Below are positions 8,869-15,885 of a stretch of DNA of 40,573 bases, piece by piece; the first letter of the stretch is position 1; each line of letters opens with the position of its first letter. The notes beneath the pieces were generated by a model that was not told the origin of the DNA, made no database searches, and saw only the letters and a program-made list of their open reading frames with translations. The stretch is taken from the NCBI GenBank assembly GCA_965652145.1, contig CBFGTV010000030.1, positions 1 through 40,573 of the forward strand, given 5' to 3'. This DNA comes from CBFGTV01 sp965652145 (GTDB lineage: Bacteria > Bacillota > Clostridia > Peptostreptococcales > Natronincolaceae). A program made the translations under genes and the position numbers.

Positions 8869-8912
8869 TGATATCCCCCTTTAACTATATGCTTTGTGGA
8901 TTAAACTAATCC

Positions 8913-9815
8913 TTACCCCTTGATTGATCCTGCCGTGATCCCCTCAACAATTCGGTCGCTTAAGACAAAGAATGCCAATAATATTGGTAGGATACTGATC
9001 ATCAATGTGGCTCCAATGGCACCCCAATCGGTGGAATATTGGCCTATAAAATTTTGTATGCCTACCGTTAATGTCTTGTATTTATCTGAGCTGATAAAGG
9101 TATTTACAAATACAAATTCGTTCCAATTATAGATCATATTGATAATGGCAGCCGTTGCCATAACAGGTGCCGTCATGGGTAAGATGATTTGAAAGAACAT
9201 TCGATTGACAGAACAGCCGTCGATCATGGCTGCTTCTTCAATTTCCCGGGGCAGGGCATAATAAAAGCCTAGTAAAATCATAATGGTAACGGGAAGATTG
9301 AAGGCAATATAGGTCAGGACGATTGACAGTGGGTTATCCATCAGTTTTGTTTTGACAAAGAAGCTAAAGAGTGGAATCAGGGTAGAATGGACAGGAATCA
9401 TTAAACCCACCATGAATAATCCCAGAACAGGTTTTTTTAATTTCCACTTCATACGGGTAATGGCAAATGTTACAAGGCTTGCCAGAAGAACGGTGATAAT
9501 CACGGCAGTTACGGTAATCCACAGGCTGTTGAAAAAGTAAGTGCCAATATTCCCCTCTGTCCAAACCTTGAGGTAATTTTCCCACTTGGGATCTCTGGGA
9601 AGGGCCAATGGAGCTGTATTAAATACCTCCTGATTGTTTTTCAGGGAGAAAAACAGCAGCCACACCAATGGGAAGATTTGAATAACCGCAATCGAAATTA
9701 ATATCGTATACAGGGCTCCCTTGGCCAGTCTCTTTCCCGTAAAATATTGAAAAGGATTTTTCATTGGCCTGACTGTATTTCGCTCTGTGCTGCTCTTTTC
9801 AGCTATACTTTTCAC
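8913..9815 (-). CDS. CUT1 sugar ABC transporter permease (MalG-like)
   Basis: An inner-membrane permease subunit of the oligosaccharide importer, 300 residues. A cytoplasmic N-terminus of about 35 residues is followed by six hydrophobic segments. The ATPase-coupling EAA loop reads EEAAMIDGCSVNRMFFQ (about 200-216). LPRDPKWENYLKVW after the first helix is typical of MalG/AraQ proteins. The start is GTG at 9815 behind GAGGGGGC, 14 bp after the partner permease. Context (GH43 xylosidase, xylAB downstream) points to xylo-oligosaccharides, like the XynEFG importer of Geobacillus; the substrate is inferred. Confidence 0.9.
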   Translation of the reverse strand: MKSIAEKSSTERNTVRPMKNPFQYFTGKRLAKGALYTILISIAVIQIFPLVWLLFFSLKNNQEVFNTAPLALPRDPKWENYLKVWTEGNIGTYFFNSLWITVTAVIITVLLASLVTFAITRMKWKLKKPVLGLFMVGLMIPVHSTLIPLFSFFVKTKLMDNPLSIVLTYIAFNLPVTIMILLGFYYALPREIEEAAMIDGCSVNRMFFQIILPMTAPVMATAAIINMIYNWNEFVFVNTFISSDKYKTLTVGIQNFIGQYSTDWGAIGATLMISILPILLAFFVLSDRIVEGITAGSIKG

Positions 9816-9829
9816 GATTTTAGCCCCCT

Positions 9830-10708
9830 CTAATATTGAATTTCTTCTTCGGTCGCGGTTAGCTTACGAATTAAATATGTGACAATCAAGCATATTAATA
9901 ACAGAAAAAATCCGATTGCGCTACCATATCCAAAGTTATAGGAACGAAAGGCTTGCCTGTACATATAGGAGGCCATTACTTCACTGGCTCCGTCAGGACC
10001 TCCCCCGGTCATGACATAGATTAGGTCGAAATATTTTAGGGACCCCACCACGGCCAAAACCACCGTTACTTTGATTACATTGGCAATTAAGGGAATTTTA
10101 ATCTTAAGTGCAATTTGCCAGGGGGTTGCCCCATCAATTCTGGCTGCCTCGATCAGTGATTCAGGAATATTCTTTAGGGCTGCATAATAGATCAATATAT
10201 AAAATCCTGCATACTGCCATATGATGGCAACAAAAATGGCAAATAAAACGATATTGGGATCTGCCAGCCACAGCGGAATTTGATTCATCCCCAGGGAGGT
10301 AAGCAGTCTGTTGAGTACACCATTGGTGGGATGATAAATTCTCAGCCACAGTTGTGCAATGGCCACCGAGGAAAGCAGCATGGGAATCAAGTAGATTTTT
10401 CTGAACAGATTGGCCCCTTTGATTTTTCCCGATAAGACCAAGGCTATTGTTAAATAGCCCCCCAGGCTAACGACGGAAAACAAAGCCAGTAAAAAGGAAT
10501 GGTAAAGGCTTTTCCAGAACATTGAATCCGATAGTAATCTGATATAATTTGTTAATCCCACAAATTCCATCTCACCAATGCCATCCCATTTCATCAGGCC
10601 ATAATACCCCGTCATGGCGATGGGGCTATAGACTAAAATCATCATTAGAACCAGGGCAGGAAGCACATACAAGGCAATGATTCTTTTATCTGACATGACT
10701 TTATCCAC
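9830..10708 (-). CDS. CUT1 sugar ABC transporter permease (MalF-like)
   Basis: The second permease subunit, 292 residues with six predicted membrane segments. The N-terminal hydrophobic helix (IIALYVLPALVLMMILVYSP) and the following YYGLMKWDGIGEMEFVGLTNY are characteristic of MalF/UgpA-type subunits. The EAA loop is IEAARIDGATPWQIALKIKI. The start is a GTG at 10708 preceded by GGGAG; an in-frame ATG at 10696 is the alternative. It forms the heterodimeric channel with the next gene. No ATP-binding subunit is encoded in the window, so a shared MsmX-like ATPase elsewhere is presumed. Confidence 0.9.
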   Translation of the reverse strand: MDKVMSDKRIIALYVLPALVLMMILVYSPIAMTGYYGLMKWDGIGEMEFVGLTNYIRLLSDSMFWKSLYHSFLLALFSVVSLGGYLTIALVLSGKIKGANLFRKIYLIPMLLSSVAIAQLWLRIYHPTNGVLNRLLTSLGMNQIPLWLADPNIVLFAIFVAIIWQYAGFYILIYYAALKNIPESLIEAARIDGATPWQIALKIKIPLIANVIKVTVVLAVVGSLKYFDLIYVMTGGGPDGASEVMASYMYRQAFRSYNFGYGSAIGFFLLLICLIVTYLIRKLTATEEEIQY

Positions 10709-10811
10709 TACATTTTGTCTCCCTTCTTACGATTTTTTTGAAGACCGCTAAAGAAGCTTTATTATTGGCCTCTGTATAGGGGCAGCAATCTTTATGTACC
10801 TTTACTAGAAA

Positions 10812-10836
10812 GGACATATCCCATTCTGATATGTCC
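10812..10836 (-). promoter_or_regulatory. Stem-loop between binding-protein and permease genes
   Basis: GGACATATC and GATATGTCC form a perfect 9-bp stem with a 7-nt loop, extended by AGAAA/TCTCTTT flanks. It sits 22 bp after the stop of the binding-protein gene and about 100 bp before the permease. The minus-strand tail (TTTCTAGT) is only weakly T-rich, so partial termination or protection of the upstream message from 3' decay is likely. Such stems keep binding protein in excess over permeases in many importer operons. Confidence 0.6.
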
Positions 10837-10857
10837 TCTCTTTTCATAACTCAACCG

Positions 10858-12189
10858 CTAGTTATTAGCATCGGCCTCCAGGGCTTCTTCGTGTCTTTTG
10901 GCATAATCCTCCGGTGTAATTTGCTTTCCAAAAAGGGACTGAATCATGTTTAGATGGGTCTGGGCCACCGGGGCACTCATTTGTACATCGGCAAATAGGG
11001 TCATATTGCTTGCTTTTCCTAAATCCTTCAAAACATCTATATATAGCTGCGGTAAATCCAGTCTTGAGGTATCAACTGCTGTGGCTGGGGTAACACCGGC
11101 CCTTGTAACGGCCTCCTCTCCCCATCGCTCCACAAAGAACTTAACAAATTTTTTGGCCTCATCCTTTACTGGAGAATTCTCAGCAACAAACAGTCCTACT
11201 CCGGGTCCGCCTACCCAGCTGTCAATATCTCCCTTGCCATCTTCAACTGTAGGGAATTTAAAGTACCCAACCTTATCTCGAAACTCCTGGGGTATTTCTT
11301 CGTTGGTTGTAAAATTAGGTAATTCCCAGGAGCCCATTAAATACATGGCTGCCTGTTCATTAAGGAATTCGGCCTTTCCTTCGTCATTGGACAAGCCGTT
11401 GAAGCCTCTGACAAAGGCATTCATATCCACCAGCCTTTGAACCTCCTCCGCTGCTCTTATCAGGCTTTCCTCTTCAAAGGTACCGCTTCGATTAATGGCA
11501 CTGGTTAAAACTTCAGGGCCGCCGATCCGGTCTGCCAAATACATGTACCATAGTGATCCGGTCCAACGATCTCGATTGCCCAGGGCAATTGGTACCACAT
11601 TGTTGTCTACCAGGGTTTTTACAACATGCTTAAAGTCTTCATAGGTCTCGGGTACCGTCAAATTATGGTTAGCGAAAATTTCTTTGTTGTAATAAAGCGG
11701 TACAATGTTTAATTCCAACGGAAAGGCGTAGGTTTTCCCGTCAACGGCGTAGGCCTCTGTGGTACCGGCGATGAAGGACTCCTTCAGGTCCCCCACCAGT
11801 ATGTCATTCAATGGTGTAAAACGATTTCCCTTGACATAGGGCTCCATAAAACCTGCAGGCCAGGTCATGCCCACATCAGGCAGCTCGTTTGAGGCTGAAA
11901 TAACCTGCAGCTTGGTTTTGTACTGCTCATTTTCCAATACCTCTTGAAGGATTTTTACGTGTGGATTAGCATCCTGATATTCTTCAATGATTTCATTGAC
12001 AATTAAGTTTTGTTGTCTTGAGCTTCCTGCAGGCCATAAATGCATAAAGTTAATAGTTACATTTTCCGGCTCCCCAAGGACTTCCTCATTCTGCTGATTG
12101 CCGGTGTCCTGAGGAGCGGTACACCCTGCTAAAACAAGAATAATCGACAACGTCATTACGAAGATGAATGAATACGTTTTCTTAAACAT
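10858..12189 (-). CDS. Sugar-binding lipoprotein of the CUT1 importer
   Basis: The extracellular substrate-binding protein, anchored to the membrane by lipid. The frame opens at a GTG (12204), but that GTG overlaps the GAGGGGG ribosome site; the ATG at 12189 is the proper start, giving 443 residues. The signal peptide MFKKTYSFIFVMTLSIILVL ends in the lipobox LAGC with Cys23. The mature part has family-1 solute-binding features: INFMHLWPAGSSRQ, NELPDVGMTWP, IVPLYYNKEIFANHNL and FLNEQAAMYLMGSWELPN. It is encoded between the two-component genes and the permeases. The probable ligand is xylo-oligosaccharide, from context. Confidence 0.92.
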   Translation of the reverse strand: MFKKTYSFIFVMTLSIILVLAGCTAPQDTGNQQNEEVLGEPENVTINFMHLWPAGSSRQQNLIVNEIIEEYQDANPHVKILQEVLENEQYKTKLQVISASNELPDVGMTWPAGFMEPYVKGNRFTPLNDILVGDLKESFIAGTTEAYAVDGKTYAFPLELNIVPLYYNKEIFANHNLTVPETYEDFKHVVKTLVDNNVVPIALGNRDRWTGSLWYMYLADRIGGPEVLTSAINRSGTFEEESLIRAAEEVQRLVDMNAFVRGFNGLSNDEGKAEFLNEQAAMYLMGSWELPNFTTNEEIPQEFRDKVGYFKFPTVEDGKGDIDSWVGGPGVGLFVAENSPVKDEAKKFVKFFVERWGEEAVTRAGVTPATAVDTSRLDLPQLYIDVLKDLGKASNMTLFADVQMSAPVAQTHLNMIQSLFGKQITPEDYAKRHEEALEADANN

Positions 12190-12288
12190 GATTAACCCCC
12201 TCACTTTTTCAGAATAGTCTTTACATTTATCAGTCTAGCACCCCAAAAAGGATGAAACAAGGAACAGTGATTGGGGAAAATACCACTT

Positions 12289-13077
12289 TCATTGGATTAG
12301 ATCGCCATTGTTGATTTTTCTAAATCGATAGGGAGTCACTCCCTCAGAGGCTTTAAATACCTTGATAAAATATTTAGATGTCTGATACCCCACCTCATTG
12401 GCAATATCCTCTACGGTTAAATGACTCGTCAGCAGTAGTTTTTTTGCCTTCTCTAATCTAAGCCGGGTGACATATTCGCTGAATGTTAAATTGGTCTGTT
12501 CTTTGAACAACACACTTAAATAGTTGGCATTTAAGTGTACGTGATTGGCAACATTTTTCAGGCTTAACTGGCCTTTAATATTTTCGTCGACAAAACGAAT
12601 TGCTTCTCTGACAGGGGATTGAATTGAATCTTCGTTCCTAAGGTTTAACAATTGACCATCCACAAATTTTTCCATCTTACCTGCCCGCTCCTGCCTGGCT
12701 TCTACCTCCATTGCCTTTTCCACCGCTTCAATTAATTTGCTCTTATTGATGGGCTTCAGTAAATAGTTTATTACTCCCAGCTGAATGGCCTGCTGGGCAT
12801 AGTCAAATTCAGGAAAGCCTGACAAGATGATCACCACTAATTTACCATTCTTTTTGTTTAATTCCTCCAGCATTTTCAAGCCTGAAACTTCAGGCATACA
12901 AATATCCGTTATAAGTAGATGAACCCCCTGTCTCTCGATCACTCCCATTGCCTCTTTGGCACTTTCTGCCGAAAGAATCTCATACCGCCCCTCAGACCAT
13001 ATGCCCAGTGTTTTTTTTAAGCCTTCCCTTGTTTTTGGTTCATCATCAACAATCAAAATCCTTTTTGAATGAATCAT
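12289..13077 (-). CDS. YesN-like response regulator (REC + AraC HTH)
   Basis: Activates the sugar-uptake genes when phosphorylated. Residues 5-120 form a receiver domain: the DDEP acidic pair near 12-15, phospho-accepting Asp58 in LLITDICMPEVSGL, and Lys in YLLKPINKSKL. Residues about 160-260 carry two AraC-type helix-turn-helices, ending with the signature VGYQTSKYFIKVFKASEGVTP. The start is the ATG at 13077, overlapping the kinase stop by one base (TGATG) behind GGAGGAGGAG; translational coupling is likely. Similar pairs control xylo-oligosaccharide import in Geobacillus (XynDC). A target site cannot be named from sequence alone. Confidence 0.92.
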   Translation of the reverse strand: MIHSKRILIVDDEPKTREGLKKTLGIWSEGRYEILSAESAKEAMGVIERQGVHLLITDICMPEVSGLKMLEELNKKNGKLVVIILSGFPEFDYAQQAIQLGVINYLLKPINKSKLIEAVEKAMEVEARQERAGKMEKFVDGQLLNLRNEDSIQSPVREAIRFVDENIKGQLSLKNVANHVHLNANYLSVLFKEQTNLTFSEYVTRLRLEKAKKLLLTSHLTVEDIANEVGYQTSKYFIKVFKASEGVTPYRFRKINNGDLIQ

Positions 13078-14819
13078 CAAACTCCTCCTCCATAGGGAAT
13101 TTCAAAGGTTATGCTGGTTCCTTTATTCGGCTTGCTGTCGATGATCAGTCCGCTTTTTTCGTAGCCCTTAAAATATAATTGCAGTCTTTTATGTACATTG
13201 CTAATGGCCATACCGTTTCCCTTCAAAGATGTCATCTTCCCTTGCTTTAGGGATTGCATGATCAATTGAAGTGTCTTTTCCTCTATCCCGGGCCCATCAT
13301 CGATTACCTTAATGAATAGCCTGGAGACTGCCTTCATATCCTCCACAAGGACTGACACGGTGCCCTGTCCATTTTTATTGCCTATTCCATGTAATATGGC
13401 GTTTTCCACCAGGGGCTGTATTAATAATTTCGGAATTTTAATTTCACAATCGGGAGGGGAGGAAACCTGCCATGTTAAGCGATCCCCGAATCTCATTTTC
13501 ATAATATGTAAATATCGTTCCACATGCTGAAGCTCTTCCTTTACCATTACCCACTCATCCATTTGGGAGTTGCTGATGGTATAGCGGAACAGATCAGACA
13601 TTGCCACCACCAGCTCCGCCAATTCTTCATCCTTTTCCTCCAGTGACCAATAAAGCGCCTCTAGGGTGTTATATAAAAAATGGGGATTAATTTGGGCCTG
13701 CAGGGCCTTTAACTCAGCCTGACTGAGGAGCAGCTCCTTTTCATAGACGACCCCGATTAAATGGTTGGTGTTTTCCACCAGTTCGTTATAGGTTTTATTT
13801 AATTCTGAGAATTCCGCAGTCGATGATTTTTCTGCAGTGGGTCTTAAGCCCCCCAGCTTAGCATTCCCCATGGTTTTAATCAGATTTAAAATAGGCCGTG
13901 TAATCATGGTTGAAAGGAAAAAAGATAAAAGAAAAAATAAAATAAATCCGATGATCCCTGAAAATAAAATGGCAGCTCGAAGAACAGATAGGCCACCCAT
14001 TAAGGTGTTGACCGGTGTTAGGATGACGGTTGTCCATCCTGTTATGTAGGATTTCTCCCTTGATACAATGTAGTCCAGTCCATTGATTTTTATATTTTTT
14101 TGATTTCCCACAGCAATTTCTTCAATCCCTCCATAGTAATTGGTGAAAACAGGGAGATTATTTTGATCAACAATTATCATATATTCCGTGTACTTCCCAC
14201 CCTCATGTTCATTTTTGATTCTGAAATAATCTGAATTTACCCGGGTGATTAAATAACCTCCATTGGAAAACCAACGATCCATTAAACTAACTTGACGAAT
14301 CCCCAAAAACAGGCTTGGCTCCTTTGGATCCCTGCCAATCCACACAAGCTTTCCCTTTCCCTTTCTTGCTTCTTCTATCCACGCTGCTTCTATTCTGCTG
14401 GACAAAAGGGTTCCATTCAACGGAAACAGCCTGCTCTCGTCCTTTATGTACAGCTCAAAGGAATGAACTCCGTCGGCATAGGCCTGGTAGCTATTCAAAA
14501 CCTTCATCAAATCCTGACGCTTGGCAAAATTTACCGTCCTTCCCTCGGCCTCATCCAAAACCAGCTGCTGTACATAGGAATCTGTAATGACCTGTTTGGA
14601 AATCATATCGATCTGACGATACAAGGTGTCTATACGCTGACTAACCTGTACAGTTGTTTCCTGGATCTGTATTTCAGCGTTATCCTTCAATAGATTGGCA
14701 ACAATTCTAAAGGTGCTCATACTAATCAAAAACAATACGATTACCATGACAATTAAGAATAGGAATACCATTTGATTGCGTAATGTATTAAATTCCCTTA
14801 GCTTAGACAGCAAGCTCAT
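13077..14819 (-). CDS. YesM-like sensor histidine kinase
   Basis: A membrane sensor with a large extracellular domain (about residues 42-280) between two membrane helices (about 19-40 and 283-306), then HAMP (about 307-360). Next comes the His_kinase domain with QAQINPHFLYNTLEALYW, where the His is the phosphorylation site, and an HATPase_c domain (ENAILHG N box; DDGPGIEE G1 box). This LytS/YesM architecture is usual for extracellular sugar sensing. The preferred start is the ATG at 14819 behind AAGGGG. It is the first gene of the block, and a promoter lies about 70 bp upstream. The ligand may be sensed directly or through the adjacent binding protein. Confidence 0.92.
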   Translation of the reverse strand: MSLLSKLREFNTLRNQMVFLFLIVMVIVLFLISMSTFRIVANLLKDNAEIQIQETTVQVSQRIDTLYRQIDMISKQVITDSYVQQLVLDEAEGRTVNFAKRQDLMKVLNSYQAYADGVHSFELYIKDESRLFPLNGTLLSSRIEAAWIEEARKGKGKLVWIGRDPKEPSLFLGIRQVSLMDRWFSNGGYLITRVNSDYFRIKNEHEGGKYTEYMIIVDQNNLPVFTNYYGGIEEIAVGNQKNIKINGLDYIVSREKSYITGWTTVILTPVNTLMGGLSVLRAAILFSGIIGFILFFLLSFFLSTMITRPILNLIKTMGNAKLGGLRPTAEKSSTAEFSELNKTYNELVENTNHLIGVVYEKELLLSQAELKALQAQINPHFLYNTLEALYWSLEEKDEELAELVVAMSDLFRYTISNSQMDEWVMVKEELQHVERYLHIMKMRFGDRLTWQVSSPPDCEIKIPKLLIQPLVENAILHGIGNKNGQGTVSVLVEDMKAVSRLFIKVIDDGPGIEEKTLQLIMQSLKQGKMTSLKGNGMAISNVHKRLQLYFKGYEKSGLIIDSKPNKGTSITFEIPYGGGV

Positions 14820-14888
14820 CAACCCCTTCGTATGGGCTAAACAACTTTAAGTATTCGTTTGAAAATACAGAATTATCTTATATAATAA

Positions 14889-14918
14889 ATTATAGCTTCA
14901 ACTAAATGAAAATTTCAA
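14889..14918 (-). promoter_or_regulatory. Sigma-A promoter for the sensor/importer block
   Basis: On the minus strand TTGAAA (14913-14918) and a perfect TATAAT (14889-14894) are separated by 18 bp, about 70 bp before the kinase start. No CcpA-type catabolite site was recognised nearby. Confidence 0.65.
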
Positions 14919-15034
14919 TTGTTAAATTTTCTGACTTTATATATTCCACTGAAAATTCAATCAATCATATTAGAAAATTAACATAGCGGGGTATTGGGTG
15001 AATTCAGTTAAGAATGACTTTCTGCCAATTGGTG

Positions 15035-15063
15035 CACCGCTTCTTAACATATAGCATATACTA
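15035..15063 (+). promoter_or_regulatory. Sigma-K-like promoter before the cupin gene
   Basis: GCATATACTA at 15054-15063 fits the mother-cell sigma-K -10 pattern GCATAnnnTA. CACC at 15035-15038, 15-16 bp upstream, fits its -35 (AC core). It is 29 bp before the cupin ATG, at a sensible distance for a short leader. No sigma-A pair with good spacing was found here. The match is to a Bacillus consensus. Confidence 0.45.
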
Positions 15064-15091
15064 TTAGAAAGTCTATGAAAGGAATGAGTTT

Positions 15092-15604
15092 ATGTATAGC
15101 CCCTACCATTGGTATCACGATTACAGAAGGTATCCTTATCCTTACTGGGTGAGCCCGCCAGCATACTGCCCAAAGGCACCTGCACATTTTATCAAATTGA
15201 AGGATTATGGGCCAAAACCCTTTGTGGTTAATATTGAGGAGGCCACTAAGCAAAATAATACTTTTCGCACCGCTTTATGGACGGGAGAATATTTGCAGCT
15301 TACCTTGATGAGCATCAACGTTGGAGACGACATAGGCTTAGAAATTCACCCTGATCATGATCAATTCATTCGTATTGAACAAGGTCAAGGGCTCGTTAAA
15401 ATGGGGGATCGAAAAGATCACTTGGATTTTCAGGCAACTGTCTATGATAACTATGCAATATTTATCCCTGCAGGTAAATGGCATAATTTGATTAATACAG
15501 GCTGCACCCCCCTTAAATTATATTCTATTTATGCACCACCAGAGCATCCGTGGGGTACTATTCATGAAACGAAAGAAGATGCGGCAAGATATCATAAATA
15601 TTAA
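15092..15604 (+). CDS. Tyrosine-rich cupin, possible spore-coat protein
   Basis: A 170-residue protein with a single cupin barrel (about 55-150). Cupin motif 1 reads GLEIHPDHDQFIRIEQGQG (His86, His89, Glu96) and motif 2 FIPAGKWHNLINTG (His131), so a metal site is likely. The closest broad resemblance is to mannose-6-phosphate-isomerase-like cupins. The first 19 residues contain seven tyrosines plus Trp and His (MYSPYHWYHDYRRYPYPYW), a composition common in spore-coat proteins and absent from ordinary cupins. ATG at 15092 follows AAAGGAATGAG. It is monocistronic and divergent from the sugar block, behind a sigma-K-like promoter. An enzymatic or coat role is inference. Confidence 0.8.
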   Translation: MYSPYHWYHDYRRYPYPYWVSPPAYCPKAPAHFIKLKDYGPKPFVVNIEEATKQNNTFRTALWTGEYLQLTLMSINVGDDIGLEIHPDHDQFIRIEQGQGLVKMGDRKDHLDFQATVYDNYAIFIPAGKWHNLINTGCTPLKLYSIYAPPEHPWGTIHETKEDAARYHKY

Positions 15605-15705
15605 ACACAAATTTATCTTTTCAAATTTTTTCATGTAAAGTCCATTCAAGTAACAGGTGTCATATGAAGGGCATGAATATGGTATAGAACAAGGGGATAT
15701 TAGAA

Positions 15706-15738
15706 AAGTTCCATGGAACTTGTATTTAAGGTACCTTA
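15706..15738. promoter_or_regulatory. Two adjacent perfect palindromes, function unknown
   Basis: AAGTTCCATGGAACTT (15706-15721) is a perfect 16-bp palindrome, and TAAGGTACCTTA (15727-15738) a perfect 12-bp one, five bases apart. They lie in the 281-bp gap between the convergent cupin and FtsX-type genes. Neither has a loop, so protein-binding sites are more likely than RNA hairpins, but no neighbouring promoter explains them. Confidence 0.4.
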
Positions 15739-15831
15739 CAGCCAAGATATAGGTATAATTACAAAATGGAAATTAGAAATCAAATGAGGGCGACTTGTTT
15801 TTTTGATAGAGGGCCGAGAAGAAGGTTGGTA

Positions 15832-15868
15832 AGTTTGAGGCCACAGTATTTTTCTGTAGCCTCAAACT
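15832..15868. terminator. Stem-loop between convergent genes
   Basis: AGTTTGAGGC (15832-15841) pairs perfectly with GCCTCAAACT (15859-15868), and ACAG/CTGT pair inside, leaving a 7-nt loop. It is 18 bp past the stop of the FtsX-type permease gene on the minus strand. A long T-tract is lacking on either side, so the terminator assignment rests on stem strength and position. Confidence 0.5.
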
Positions 15869-15885
15869 GGGTAAATAATACTTCT

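Noticed and set aside
10946..11440. 164-codon plus-strand open frame opposite the binding-protein gene
   Set aside because: It lies wholly antisense to a well-supported lipoprotein gene, has low-complexity Ser/Thr/Pro-rich content and no ribosome site.
12205..12288. Possible promoter TTGTTT-N17-TAGACT before the binding-protein gene
   Set aside because: Both boxes are poor matches and the gap is short; not strong enough to list.
14292..14693. 133-codon plus-strand open frame opposite the YesM-like kinase
   Set aside because: Antisense to a clear kinase gene, with no family resemblance.
10709..14918. CcpA catabolite-response sites expected for sugar genes
   Set aside because: I looked in the intergenic gaps for the TGNAANCGNWNNCA pattern and found no convincing match.
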